DNA of 64,000 nucleotides from Apostichopus japonicus (GCF_037975245.1 NC_092561.1:4202001-4266000), one strand, 5' to 3'. Counted from the stretch's first letter, positions 39,357-53,217 are shown. Translations and numbers: made by a program. The notes: generated by a model from the letters alone, not told the origin.

Positions 39357-40525
39357 AAATGTCTCAATTGTATACCAACACATTTATTAAATACATCAAG
39401 TGTACACCCATACACATGTATCAAATAGATCGATTGTATACCAACATATTTATTGAATTGGATCAATTGTATACCTACATATTTATAAGAATGGATCAAG
39501 TGTACACCTACACATATGTATCAAATGGTTCAATTGCATACCTACACATGTCAACTGGATCAATTTATACCTATAAATGTATTAAATACATCAATTGTAC
39601 ACCTTTACACTGGTATCAAGTGGATCATATCAGTGGATCACCTACACATGTATTAGGTTCATCAATTGTGAACCTATACATGTATAAAATGGATCAATTG
39701 TTTACCTAAAAGTGTATTAAATACATCAATGGTGTACCTACAGATCTATTAAATACATCAATTGTATACCTACACATGTATCAAATGGATCAATCGTATA
39801 CCTATACATATGTATTAATTGCATCCATGGTTACCTACAAATGTATTAAATCCATCGATTGTATGCCTACATATTTATTAAGTACATCAATTGTATACCC
39901 ACAGATGTATTAAATGGATCAGTTGTATACCTACAATTGTATGAAAAAAAAATCAATTGTATACATACAATTGTATGAAAAAAATCAATTGTATACCTAC
40001 ACATGTATCAAATGGATCAATCTTATACCTACATATTTATTAATTGCATCCACGGTTACCTACATATGTATTAAGTACATATATTGTATACCTACAGATG
40101 TATTACATTGATCAGTTGTATACCTAAAATGTATTAAATGCATTGATTGTATACCTACATATATATTAAGTACATCAATTGTATACCTACAGATGTATTA
40201 CATTAATTAGTTGTATACCTACAAAAATATTAAATACATTGATTGTATACCTACAGATGTATTAAATGGATTAGTCGTATACCTACATATGTATTAATGG
40301 TATAAATGGTGTACTTACATATGTATTAACTACATCAATTGTTTACCTACATATGTATCAAATGGATCAATTGTATACCTACAAATGTGTTGAATCCATC
40401 GATTGAATGCATGCATATGTATTAAGTACATCAACTGTTTACCTACAGCTGTATTAAATGGATCAGATGTATACCTGCAAATGTATTTAATACATTGATT
40501 GTATACCTACACATGTATACCGATA
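39357..40525. repeat. Minisatellite, 32-bp unit, about 35 copies
   Basis: The consensus is ATCAATTGTATACCTACACA followed by TGTATTAAATAC, with frequent local variants. It is the longest uninterrupted array inside the window apart from the one at the right edge. Short open frames here are by-products. Confidence 0.92.
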
Positions 40526-41562
40526 TTGAGGATACATGAATTGCATTAATAATAACAGATTCATCAATTGTATCAAATACAGCTAAATTATGATAGATCA
40601 ATATCATTTTACATATTAATTCAATTCATCATTTAAATTGAGCCCATTGCTTGCATCAAATAAGTCACTTTTAAGGTAAAATACTAATGATTTAGCATTA
40701 AGTGCGACCATTCCTACTGTTTCGGTAACCATATATTAATGTCAACGTAACATATATGCAGTTGAATTTAATTTATGAATCCATATTATCTTCGTCATTT
40801 ATCGCTGACTGAAGCAGGCAAAATCCTTTTCCAGAAGTTGTTTTCAACCATTTCCCATGGAGAAGAAAAGAAAGTATGTATTTGATAAAACAGCTCCTGG
40901 GAAAACACATTCACTCAAGCTAAATAATCCGCGTAGGAATAATTTTGTCATTTCTACCCTTTATTTATTTTTTGCCTGTGAAGAGATCCATGGTTCATTG
41001 TGAAGTCTTGCGAAATTATCACATTAGTCTCCCCGTATATAATAAGGTTTTTCCATAAATCGTGCCTCTTGCTTTGTCGATACTAAGCACCTTTCTGTTT
41101 TCCTGTTGGCTGTCAATTATCTTTCGTAATTTAGTTCGCTTGTCGTCTAGTCCCTCTAAGGAACTTCGCAACATAGAGTTAATATGGTGGTTGGCAACGC
41201 CAGAAAGAGGTCACTTTGAAAATGACTTAGAATGTTGGTGAGATTGTTGCAGAATTAAGCCATCAACTTATTCCATTCACCTCCAACTTTGGTCGTGGAT
41301 TTGCAGCCATACAATATGCAACCATTATTTCTCCTGTGTAAATCAAACGCATCAATTTTATACTAGTAACGCGTGAATTCTCACCCAGTGTGAAGTCGGA
41401 TTGATTTCGTATGGACGTCTTGGGACATAAGTGTTCTGGGTGCGCTACCACAGTCTTTAATATATATATCTAATAACTCCGATTATCTATTCATAAGGTC
41501 ACATCTATACGATAGTATAGTTCTACGATTAACACGATACATTATATACTAATCCGGTGACT

Positions 41563-41564
<2 letters not shown>

Positions 41565-41621
<57 letters not shown>

Positions 41622-41715
41622 TATCGATATCGATATAGATATAGATATAGATAAAGATATAGATATAGATATATATATATACATATATATATATTAACAT
41701 ATATATATATATATT

Positions 41716-41756
<41 letters not shown>

Positions 41757-41765
41757 TTATACATA
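41565..41765. repeat. Compound AT microsatellite with (GATATA)n
   Basis: (TA)n on both sides of GATATCGATATCGATATAGA-type hexamers at about 41619-41671. Confidence 0.95.
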
Positions 41766-44700
41766 AATCTTACTATTTTCTTATGTTTGTTTCGAAAAAG
41801 AGATCACACCTGTGTTATTTGTAGCATCAATAATTCAATACTTATATTTTCTAAGAAATGAAAACATCATCAGACGGACTATACTGTTCACCTTCCACAC
41901 TAAACTTCAAATAATGAAGCCCCAAATTCAGCTTGCCTCTCCTAATACATCAAAACTTAGTTCTCATATTGATCAATAAAGCGTTGGCCTTATCAGTTGT
42001 AATCATCGCGTGAGGCCCTGCATTGATGTATATCTTATGACAGATAGTCTCAAACTGTCGAATGGAAAGGCCTTTCAATGGTTATCTCAATACTACTGTG
42101 AACTCCTTTTTCAGTTCTTCATCTGTTGCAACATCTGTAAGACCTTTAGCAGCCTTCTTAAACCAAACAGGATGAATCCGAACAAATATACATAGGATAA
42201 CCCTCATAATGAATATTGTCTACTATTGTTCAAAGGGTTGATGGTAACTCAATCGACCTGTAGACCGTGCAAGAACAAAAAAAAAAAAAATAATGAAAGA
42301 TTAACTGGACACATTAATATTTATCTTCGGGCAATACTTTCCTTTTGTCTTCTTGACCTGTAGGGATCTCGTGATCAGAGCAGTGATATTAAAATGTTTA
42401 ATTAACGATGTAGAGTATTGTAATGTTACATTAGCGAGAAAAAGACTCTACTCTTAGTATAGGTGAGTCTTCTTTTAATGTCTTTAGAAGGAAATTTGTA
42501 ATACGCAAAATTTAATCCTAAACCATTTCTGTCTTGCGTTTGTTATCGTATGGCTGCTTGCTATGTCGATTTATTCATTTGAATAAATGACAATAATCAT
42601 TGCAAACTGCACAACGCCAATACAATCTGGTTGAAGTTAAACATTAATGTACTTTCCTTATCGTGCTGAAATTCAATCAGAATAATACCTCACTAAAACA
42701 GACATGTCTGTCGGGAGTATCATGTACTTTAACGAATTCATCGATCTGCCAATACAGTTAATAACCTTAGTTAATAATCTCTTTCTATATATGGCACTTT
42801 TCGTCGGTTGTGACTCACATTATGATATCTGCTATATATATATATGCACGATGAACTCCTTAATGTAGGTATTGCACGACCTACTATACCCAGCGTGTCT
42901 ATATACGAATGCACACGGATTCAGATTTAATTAGTTTTGCCCATCAAATGTATTGCTGTGAAGGCAAATATAAAAAGTCGGCGTCTAAATTCGCTTATTA
43001 ATTTCTATATTACGTAAATATTTAAACATATTGAATCCCCCAAGGGAGATTGGAAAACCCGTTTCAACAATTTTCTCATAGGCCTAAAATGAAATGTTAA
43101 TGTGCAAAAGCTTAACATTGAAAGTGTTTTCAATTAATTAGAGATTTATCTGCACATTTACCAACATGGACAGTGTAACTTCTTTATTTATTGCACAGGG
43201 AGAATCATTATTCAATTATAATTTCATAAAATTTCTCTTAAAATAGGAAATGATATTACAGAACATTGAAAGTGAGTTCATCTGTTGTGATTTACAATAA
43301 ATCATGGTAATATTTCTACCGACCTTCAAAGTGAATGACTTCATGTTGTTCGTGTATCATTTTCAACAAAAGAATGGTTTCTTTTTATGTCGATCACAAC
43401 CTCAAAGATATATAAAGTTGAGAAATTGATGTTGTGAACCCAAATTTGAATCTCTCAGCCTTGCCTGGATGTCTGTGAAATCAGTTACACCCTCGGCATG
43501 AAATGACACCCAGGATTGCGTACTTCGTACACCTTACGCGATGTAACCTTCAGTCAGTGCGTGATTCTGATAACTCCCTTTAACAGCTTGCGCTGATTTC
43601 AAACCATTGAATTGTTTTTATAGCAATTCGTCTCAGCAGCTCGTATGTTATCATAGCTATGGCTGTCATACGAATCCATCCATTGGATTACTAGGAATGT
43701 TTGCATGACCTCGTTGGGACTATTAGTGTATGTATTAACCACACATAGCATTCAATCTAATTCGGCATTCAATTCATCGATTTATGTCATAAGAAACGAA
43801 ATGATGTTTGATGATCACAAACAATGAAGCAGACCCATTAAACTGTCTAGAAACATATGTTACCTGTTAGGCAAACTGTTGACGCTTTCTAAAATGTGGT
43901 ATTGAGTAAGAATATTAATGGGAAATAAAATATAATGTTGACAAGAAAAAAACGTTCATGAATTTCTTGTCACCGTCTCTTGAAGTACCTTCCATTTACA
44001 CCCACTTTTGTTATCAATGCAATCTGCTCAATAATTTTGATATGAGGGCGACCGCGAGTGTTATATTGCGATGCCATCTAGTCGTCGTGATCCAGCAGTT
44101 TTGTTAATAAAAATGGGTAAAATTGTATGTTTTGATGAGGCGAGTTAGTTCAATCTTTGCTGTTATTTTCGAGAAACAATATATCCAGTAAAAAAAAAAA
44201 AAAAAAAAACCAAGAGATTCTCCTACATATGGTTCATTATCTAGCGCCTTTCAGAGCCTCTCAAGTTAAAGTAACCATGGTAACAAATGACGCACGTCAG
44301 GCCAGGTCGTTATGACAACGTCAAATGGTTGCCTTGTAAAAAATCAGGGGTTTAATTTGTGATTAAGTGCAATATCAAAGCAAAACATTTGAAATTTCTT
44401 GCTAGGATAGAAAAGTATCCTTTTTCTTTGACCATTTCTGAGAAGAGTTGCCGCCGAAGCGTATTTCACCGAGAGATAAGCTTTCATCCTAGTTGATGAC
44501 ACCTGGTAATGTTGTAGTTGGATCAGGCTGATACTATTAAAGCAATTACACGTTGATGTATTGGGGTATTACTTCTTTTTTTATCTCTTGACGATTGTAA
44601 GCAAACAAATTCGAGAATGAAACTGCCGTGTCTTGCATCATTCAATAAAGGAAAGACCAAATAATTCTACTGAAAAACAAATTAATGTCTGTGTGGTTTC

Positions 44701-46254
44701 ACATCACCTGACTATCCAAATAACATTACCGTAAATTTCAAATGATATCTCATAAAAGCATGTCCGAAGTCTAGATTTGTCTTGTACTTACAGACAGTTA
44801 AAAGTAGCTTCTTAAAGTATCGGAGGGTGTATCTATTGTCTTGATGACGTCACTATTTGTTTTAAGTGACGGTTAGTGGGGGCTTGTTGGATCATTTGAT
44901 TTTTTTGTCTCCAAATGTTAATAATTTAATGTGTAATGTTGCTGTTACGTTCATCGTCTAAGATAACAATAAATGACACGTTATATCCCTGGTACATACA
45001 CAATTAATATAATCATGAGAAACACATACCGATTGCTCAACATACATACCCCGGTCATTATGACGTACGAGCAGTCAGAATTGAAACATGAACATGAAAC
45101 ATTAGACTTGCAACATACCTCAAACATTCTGACGTACGTATGTTCATACCAATATCACATAGTGTTACGGTGTATTCATTCATATTGAAATTCATAAACA
45201 TAAACTATTTGGACCGTTGACTCATATCATTAATTAAATATGTATTTTGTTTTTTTTACCCGTGAATAAACGTCTTTACCAATTACAAGTATTTCTGCAA
45301 AGTCAGGGCAGATTTAATTATAGCCTATAGCAACTAATATCGAGTGTCGAGACAAATGTTTCTGTGTTTAATCGCGTTAAATATCATTATTTACACATGA
45401 ATGTAAAGGTCATATTATGTTTTATTCCCTTACAACCATGACAAAATTCAATTTAAAAGCTAGGCTCATGCGAGATATTGTGTTGGTTGTTCTACATTAT
45501 CATCAGTGTAATGGTAAATGTTATCTTCTCGTCTTTTCCTCAACTCCGCCAACAAATTGACTCTCGTACAAGCCGGACACGTGATCTACATTTTGATTTT
45601 TTATATCTACAACATGTAATAACACAGAGTAGTAGATTGTACAGAGTCGATGCGCCATTCGAAATTAGTCTTTGAATTTCTGCCACGTGTGTGGCTATAA
45701 CTTTAACAGATGAGAGGATAATATTTCAATGTTAGTTGCCATGGTTCAATCTTATAATAGCTCATTTTGGTTTTTGATTTTCAATATAGTTATTGTACGA
45801 TATAGGATGAAACTAAGACAGCATGTTACGATTCATCGTTCATCATCAGAGACAGATGAATCAATTAATTATATGTTTGTTTTCTCCGGTAATCTACAAT
45901 TATAGCAATGAATGGGGCAAGGCATTTTACTATCACTTGATGTCACAATATATGCTCAGTGTCTTGTCTTAACCAAATATAGTTTAGAATATTGTTTCGT
46001 ACTGCATTGGATATTTGGTCTTTTTAAGATTGTTTACAATAATAACATTCGCCCAAATAACAACAATTATATGGCAACATTTTAAATATGAACGTATACG
46101 TATATGCTTTAGTTCTGTGATTGTTATCATGAATATGATGAATGTGAAATCCACCGAATACGAGATTTGTGATGAAAAGTTTTATTTCTCTTTTTCTACA
46201 AATGGACTATCAAAGTTAGCTAGAGAAGAACACTTCTGGCATTTTATCTTTCAC
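41766..46254. other. Non-coding, AT-rich
   Basis: Two A-runs (about 42278 and 44191), a CRE palindrome at 44845 and no recognisable gene. Confidence 0.55.
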
Positions 46255-46860
46255 TTACTACACCAATTCCTGCTTTCAACACCCCTGTATATCTCTCTCC
46301 TGCTTACACCATTTTCTGCTTTCAACACCCCTGTACATATCTCTCCTGCTTACACCATTTTCTGCTTTCAACACCCCTGTACACCTCTCTCCTGCTTACA
46401 CCATCTCCTGTTTTAACACCCCTGTACACCTCTCTCCTGCTTACACCATCTCCTGCTTTCAACACCCCTGTACATATCTCTCCTGCTTACACCATCTCCT
46501 GCTTTCAACACACCTGTACACCTCTCTCCTGCTTACACCATATCCTGTTTTTTACACCCCTTAACATACCTCTCCTGCTTACACCATATCCTGCTTTCAA
46601 CACCCCTGTACAACTCTCTCCTGCTTACACCATCTCCTGCTTTCAACACACCTGTACACCTCTCTCCTGCTTACACCATATCCTGTTTTTTACATCCCTT
46701 AACATACCTCTCCTGCTTACACCATCTCCTGCTTTCAACACCCCTGTACAACTCTCTCCTGCTTACACCATTTTCTGCTTTCAACACCCCTTAACATACC
46801 TCTCCTGTTTACACCATTTCCTGCTTTCAACACCCCTTTACATCCCTCTCAAGCTTTCAC
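46255..46860. repeat. Pyrimidine-rich minisatellite, 46-bp unit, about 13 copies
   Basis: Units read TCTCTCCTGCTTACACCATC, TCCTGCTTTCAACACCCCTG, TACACC. The plus strand is almost entirely C/T with A in between. It lies about 800 bp before the C2A exon acceptor, and so in the intron. Confidence 0.93.
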
Positions 46861-47026
46861 CAATTAACATCTCTTCTCGTTTTAAATCCAACGGCTGATT
46901 CTAGCACCCCTTCTGAAATCGGCAACTATTTTAAATCCCATCAATGTCTTGTCGGGCGTTTCATATGAACTAACGTGTCTTCATATAACAACATTACCCT
47001 GTGTGAGAACTTACTGTTCGTAACGC

Positions 47027-47093
47027 ATGATTTATCAAGAGCGGTTGGCAGGCGTGAGGGCCGCCCAATTCCCCTCAGCTGGCGGCTTGATAT
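47027..47093 (+). other. Possible alternative short first coding exon near the C2A exon
   Basis: An ATG at 47027 opens a GC-rich stretch of 22 codons plus one base (MIYQERLAGVRAAQFPSAGG, then two residues), ending before a GTAAGA donor at 47094. The phase-1 end would join the exon at 47679 across a 585-bp intron and create a Cys codon just before the membrane segment, where family members keep luminal cysteines. The ATG context is poor (C at -3) and no promoter is evident. Chance phase agreement is one in three. Confidence 0.18.
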
Positions 47094-47678
47094 GTAAGAT
47101 GCCTTAGTCGTATGTTATAGAGAAGATGCCACGTAATTAAGACTTTGGACTAGATGATTAAATTATGACTTGAAAACCACAGAAACGATTGCTAAATCGC
47201 TCTCTAATGAACATGGTTATACTGTACCCTGATTGGTGGAGATGACACCTGTTGGTGACGTTGGTATTACCATAGCAACAATTGTAGCAATTTTCTATTT
47301 GCTTGGAGGTATAAACTTGACAATGGAAATAAGGGAGAACGGCAGAAGAATACAATCAACTGTTTGTTTAATATCTAATTTGAGCTGTTTAGAGATAAGC
47401 TTCGTTGAAATTGGTAGTTGAAAGAAATTACCTTATTGAAACTTGTACTGAAGGTAAGTAACTGATATGGAAAGACTTGATCGGCTGTACAGCTTCAATA
47501 ACTCGCTGATACTTTTCTCTTACCCTGGCGTGCATAACATTAAATCATGTTGCAACTTCTGTTAGCGATACCAGCACGGACTATACGGACGATAATGAGT
47601 CTCGCTATATTTCTACAAACATTAAAGAAATCATTAAATCATCTAATCGCACTTCATTCCTTCATTCTTTCTTTGCAG

Positions 47679-48589
47679 GTGTACGGGTGCCTCTCCGGTC
47701 CATCAGTATTCCAATCTGCTTCACAGGGGTGATACTCCTTGTAGCGTTTTTCGTGGTGTATTGCACCCGACGTATCAAGCAACAAAAGGAAGGAGCTGCT
47801 GAAGTTGTGACCATCCATCGCAAACGTTACGTATCTAATGCATACGACTCTGATTCAGACGCCGAGAGCGTCATGAATTGGCAAGGCCGAAGTAATGCCA
47901 CAAAGGACCGATCGGAACCTCACAGCGGGTCATCGTCCCCGACACTCTCTACTGGGCGGACCCCTCCTCAGCTAAGTCCAATGAAAATACTTCCACGGCA
48001 GGCAACGGTCCCGCTGTTACAGCGCCAGAAGCAAGAGACTTTTCGTCAACAACGGCAGCTTTCCCTTCAACTCAATTTAGCAAATATAGAGTTCTCTGTC
48101 AAGAACCTCAGTACAGCAAAAAGGTCCCAGTCCTCTTCATTAGGTTCCTTGAACCCAGACTTGTACCAGGACAAGCACGTAGAAGAATCTACGGAGGATA
48201 GTTGTGGCCGTCTCTATTTCAGTTTATTCTATGACCATCCTACGGAAACTCTTAACGTCCATATTTACAAAGCTACCGATCTGACAGCCAAAGACTTTTG
48301 CGGGACATCCGATCCATATGTCAAAATTTATCTTTACCCAGATAGAAGGAAAAAGTTTCAAACCAAAGTCGTTAGAAAAACTTGTAATCCGGAGTTTGAT
48401 GAACGATTTGCATTCCAAATTCCCTACAATGAATTGTCAAAAAGAACTCTGAAGTTTACAATTTATGACTTTGATCGATTTTCCAGACATGACTTGATAG
48501 GTGAAGTAACACTTACTAACATACTGCAAGATCATGACCTTGGAGTAGAAACAGAATTTATTCGCAACGTTGTTAAAGGATCCGGAGCG
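47679..48589 (+). CDS. Synaptotagmin (Syt3/5/6/10 type), exon with transmembrane segment, linker and C2A domain
   Basis: Synaptotagmins are membrane-anchored calcium and phospholipid sensors of vesicle exocytosis. The exon follows a pyrimidine-rich stretch ending in AG at 47677-47678 and ends before a GTGAGT donor at 48590. Its first two bases complete a codon begun upstream (phase 1) and it ends in phase 0 with Ala. Numbering residues from the GTG codon at 47687, a hydrophobic membrane segment spans about 6-26 (SISIPICFTGVILLVAFFVV) and is followed by C-T-R-R, a likely palmitoylated Cys and stop-transfer basic residues. A Ser/Gln-rich cytosolic linker covers 30-172. C2A covers about 173-293 and includes KDFCGTSDPYVKIYL and YDFDRFSRHDLIGEV. 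All five calcium-ligand aspartates are present: D203, D209, D261, D263 and D269. The NPDLYQDK block before C2A and the DFDRFSRHD motif fit the Syt3/5/6/10 group better than Syt1/2 or Syt7. The open frame contains no in-frame ATG near its start, so the initiator lies in an upstream exon. Exact paralogue unassigned. Confidence 0.95.
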
Positions 48590-50235
48590 GTGAGTTATTA
48601 ATTATTGATGTGTTAGCTAGAATGCTTGTGCCCCCTATTTAATCGCGCAATATAATTTCGTCACATTCGTGCTTACAATAATGCTAAGATTAAATGAAGG
48701 CATATGTATATGTTCATAAGTTGGTGGAGCTTGTTAAGTCGCCTGTAAGACAATAGATGGTCCAGATATGATGTGTTATTGTGGTTTACTATTCATAAGT
48801 TGATGCCAAGAAGCTTAAGTGTAAGTATCCAACAAAATATCTCGCATATCTCAGTTTAACAAACAAATGGTAGCAACCGCTATTCGGAAAGGCAAATGTT
48901 AAGGATATCATTTTTTTTTCCAGTTTCTCCAAAGGCATCAATCGTATTAATGCAGCAGTACTCATGTGTATCTATGTTACTTCTGGTCATTATTGCACAA
49001 TTAGTTTCTGTTTCTACCCCTCGAAGTTTTGAAATGATTTATATATTGTATAACAGACGTGACGACATAATTACTTCCATTTATACCATCAAGCTGAAGA
49101 TCGAGTATATACCTTAACCGTGCTTATTGCGTTAGCATCAGAGTGATATACACACCAATGCAATTATGCGATTCCTCTTTGAAGTTACCTTCATCTTTCA
49201 GTGACAATATCACGTTTTACTTTCTTTAACATAATTTGGAAATTGCTCTCAATTTAGCATCTCAAACCTATCGATAGCTTTATATCTAACAAACGTGACG
49301 GAGATAAAAACACCACGAAAGAGAAAACCACTTTTAATCAACTTGAGCAGTTTAGAGGAATATTAAAGAGAATTGAAACCATCGTTAGACTGAATTTTCC
49401 TTAGATTTATATCATTTGAAAAGCTTAAGCTGCAGTAGTTTGGTCTGGAAGGTAAGAGGCTTATATTTCTAAAGCAAGAGCAAGTCTTTACCCAGAAGTT
49501 TAATAATGTATGGAAGACAATTTAAAACTGTCGGTGACAACAAAAGTCCTTAATTCCCATTGCGTCCTCATTTAATTGACTATAGGATGGTATAATGACT
49601 CTTGTTATTGATGACTTGATTAAGTCGTGCAGTTCCATACAAATGAAAGAATACTAAGTCACACTCTGAGATATAATCCATCTCTATCACCTCAATAAAC
49701 ATCAGGGAACTGAGACTAAATTATGTTAACACTATATCTTTTTCAAATTTATTTGTCATTGCGACTAAATTTTATTTACTTACTGGGACCTAGGATATTG
49801 GAACACCAGTTAAGGTAAATTTTAATATTCAGCTTCTTCTTTATCTCCTGCTGCTGTAGTTATAACACCATCATAGTAAATATTCTATGCTATTTGTTCT
49901 ATGCTATCTGTTTACAATGAGTCAGCGAATCTAATTCCTTGCTGTTCAAAAGTACCTCTTAAATTGCAAACCTTAACATATTCTGAAAACCCCGAATGTG
50001 GTCAACTATAGGATCAGAGCCGTATAAGACGCTGTTAATGCTACCATAAAGAATAGGTTATCAATTAGATTTTCAGTGATATACTCGCTGATACTTATTA
50101 AAACTTTAAAACAGTTTCCGAGAAGTCCTTTGATTTTCTCTAGAAACATTAAAAGGAAATGAGATTCGTAATTTAGCAGGCGAATTAACCCAAACAAATC
50201 TAATGTTTGTATTTTGGTTTTCTGTAAACTTGGAA

Positions 50236-50392
50236 ACGTATAACCAATCTCGATGAGGGACCGGGCCGTGAGGGTATTGGTGCCTAAACCCGGCAACATT
50301 AGCTTTAGGATAAATAACGTACAACCAATATGGATGAGGGACCGGGGCCGTGAGGGTGTTGGTGCCTAAACCCGGCAACATTAGCTTTAGTT
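50236..50392. repeat. Two-copy tandem duplication, ~81-bp unit, GC-rich
   Basis: GATGAGGGACCGG(G)GCCGTG and GGTGCCTAAACCCGGCAACA with ATTAGCTTTAG occur twice, 81-82 bp apart. It lies in the intron between C2A and C2B. Confidence 0.9.
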
Positions 50393-50839
50393 TACACTTA
50401 ACTTCACGGCCAGATAGAAGTACAGTATTCGAAGAAGCAAACACATGTAGTAAGAATTGGTCCTAATTGCTTTATTACGTAGGGACCTACGCTAACTGAT
50501 CCATATTAACATTGAACGATGCAATTGAGAAATTCAAAGACTAAATTGTACTTATTATAATTTTTACAATATAGCAGCGCATGAAACAAAATTAAATTGG
50601 GACATGAATCACAATATATTTTAAATGTTAACAATTTATCGTTCCCTTACCGTTTCTCACCAATCCAAGGAGTGCTACACTTTCAAATAGTTTTCTTCAC
50701 TCTGATCAGAAACTTTGCGTTCTTGTGTGGTATATTAATGAGAGATAGATTAATTAAAGAAGTTTGTCAATTGTCCGAGCCTAGTTTCTTGTAACACACG
50801 TGTCTTTGTCTGCCCGTCTATTCTCATCCGCAATGCATC

Positions 50840-50990
50840 TACAACAGCTTCATGTCTAGAGCAAATCAATTGTCTAGTCGGTAACACTAATTTGTGAAAG
50901 GTAGGGTTTTGAACTCTTGAAGTGGGAACCATGTAATGCGCCTCATTAAAAGAGGACAGATTTTCACAGGTAATGAATGAGTTTTTCACT
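50840..50990 (+). mobile_element. Possible degenerate tRNA-derived SINE
   Basis: TGTCTAGTCGGTAACAC at about 50871-50887 resembles a pol III A-box, and GGTTTTGAACTC at about 50905-50916 resembles a decayed B-box (GGTTCGAACTC). Spacing is right for a tRNA-like head. The open minus-strand frame over this stretch is probably a by-product. Boundaries are approximate. Confidence 0.35.
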
Positions 50991-53119
50991 CAGCTGACAC
51001 CAATTCACCTCTTGAGTTCCTTTCCCAATTCCTACTTTCAACATAATTGTGCTTTACAAGTTTACACTTATTAGTATAATCCAATCATTTAGATAAAGTC
51101 AATCTTCTCTAAAAGTGAGATTCTGGAGGTGAGAAAAGTTTCAATCATATTGAAGACAAGAAAAGTTCCTCCAACGAACTATAAATGAAAGCAACACGTA
51201 CTGAAAGCTTCTCATTTATAATTGACAAATAAACCCTTAATTTAATATAGGTATTAATCATAGTTAAAATATAGATATAATAGTAAGAAGATATGACAAA
51301 TTTTCCGATCTGTTTATGCCGTGATCGTGGTAAAGGTCAAAATATTAATATGACAAATCGACTTGTTTTCCATGTCTCCGGGAAGTTTAATACAAGTTGG
51401 ATGTTTCCAAAGCTTTCAATTACACTGGTGCTTCTATTATGCAACACTTTTCTTCATCTGTAGATAACATAGTTTGTACATCAAGAAAGAACACAAGGAG
51501 ATTTGCAGTTCAATTTAATATCCACATTTTTTTCATTTATCTGATGTCGCCATGTAAAAGCTTTCATGAAATATTGAGAAACTTTTAAACTTGATTTTTT
51601 GGCAATAAAATATGTCGTCAGGAATTGGTTTCGATTAATTTACAGCAAAATTGTGATACCAATTACTTGTTCCTCTAAGATTTGATAAGTTGAAAGAATA
51701 TGGGGTGTAAATATCAATCTAAACTGTAGCAGTGATAATTCTGATAGATGGTAGAGGTTCACATTAAATGCAGTGCAGGCAATGTGTCATGATTAAACTT
51801 TATCCGTTCGTCAGCTTGTTCGGATAACTGTTGGAAGGCGCCTCTGATGTTGAAAGTTCTAAGTAACTAACAATACGTTCCTTAAGAGAGATATTTTATA
51901 TCCTTATATCATCCGTGTTCGCATTGATCTTTCAATCAGATTTATAATGTCTCGATGAGCCGTTTAAAGCCAATTTGTTAGTATAGTGCAAGAAAGTACT
52001 ATGTTATGTAAATGTTCACTGTGAATCTTTAGTATACAGCCATTGTCGTGTGTTGAACTATCATGTCCCTCTGCAGTAAGCTATATATCATTGGTGTGTC
52101 TTAACTTCTTTGTAGTAGGCACATAGTGCTTAGTATGATTTTCTATCTCTAACTTTACTATCCTTTTCGATTTTCTGTAGATATACTGAATTTACCGTCA
52201 ATGCAAACTGCTTGTGTTATTTAAAAATTAGTTATTGTAAAATTTAACATCAGTCGATGCATTGGAAAGACAACTAACATAGAACTCACTGTGAACATTA
52301 ATAGTTGTGTTTATGAATGCCACTTAACCACAGTATCTTAAAACTTATACTATTTTTGGTTATATTTTGATTTTCATATTTTCGTCTCGTTGTCTACTTA
52401 TACCGGATCATATTTTTTTTACCGTTCATTCACCTGGAAATTGAAGAGTTTTACTGAAAAGCAATTTGGGCCTACTTTTACAATATAGTCAGATAACGAG
52501 AAGGTTTGATCAATTTCCACCAGGGGGTATTCTCTTGGGCACCTTAATTCTCAGCTCGAACCAATCAAATCAAAGTTTACGGTTACACCGATATCATGGT
52601 ATACACGCGTAATATAGGGCCGCAAAGGGCTTACTTCGATATTCTATAAACCTCTTAAAGTCCAGAGAAATATAGGCAAATTAGTACACAGTTTACTATC
52701 CCGTCCAACAGAGACTCCCCAGCACGAAGACAAGTAACAGCGTTAATGAACAAAGTAGCGAGTTAACGCAGTGGTCTTTGGTGTCTTAACGTCTGCAAAC
52801 AAAACAAATTACAATTGCGGTATAGTACCTCTGTAGTATCTGTTCCCTTTCGTGGGGAATGGTGATACACACCTGACGACGATCACAGTCACACTCTCGA
52901 TGCAAGGGGACTGGGGTTGAGAGCGGATCAGTCGTTCAGTAGTTTGTTTACGTGCCCAGGTTCTCTCCTGGGTGACTTTTCTTGTAAAGTATATTGTGGT
53001 TAATACTCTTGAAACATCCAAACGAATTATGACAATCATCTGCAATATTGGTATTAAAAATGAAAAAATAGTAGGTTTAAGTTGGACGAATAAGTATTCA
53101 ACAAGAATGGGATGTATTT

Positions 53120-53121
<2 letters not shown>

Positions 53122-53175
<54 letters not shown>

Positions 53176-53217
53176 TATAATATATATATGTGCGCGCGTG
53201 TGTGTGTGTATGTATAC
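53122..53217. repeat. (TA)n microsatellite followed by GCGCGTGTGTGTGTG
   Basis: The (TA)n run at 53122-53188 is followed by alternating purine-pyrimidine GC/GT to about 53210, a possible Z-DNA-forming stretch. Confidence 0.9.

Larger units (their letters stand above)
18082..47678 (+). other. Putative 29.6-kb phase-1 intron between the candidate N-terminal exon and the C2A exon
   Basis: If the exon at 17986 belongs to the synaptotagmin gene, this whole stretch is one intron with a GTAAGT donor and a TTTGCAG acceptor. I see no convincing conserved coding exon inside it. It holds the transposon, SINE, palindrome and minisatellites listed separately. If the linkage is wrong, only the acceptor at its right end is certain. 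Confidence 0.35.

Noticed and set aside
41561-41764. Tyr/Ile-rich 67-residue frame
   Set aside because: Translation of a TA/GATATA microsatellite.
46255-46860. CRISPR-like array
   Set aside because: Units are contiguous and diverged throughout, with no constant repeat and variable spacer pattern, in an animal genome.
47233-47421. Frame with a membrane-like stretch shortly before the C2A exon
   Set aside because: Ends in a stop without a suitable donor, AT-rich, and the true membrane segment is in the exon at 47679.
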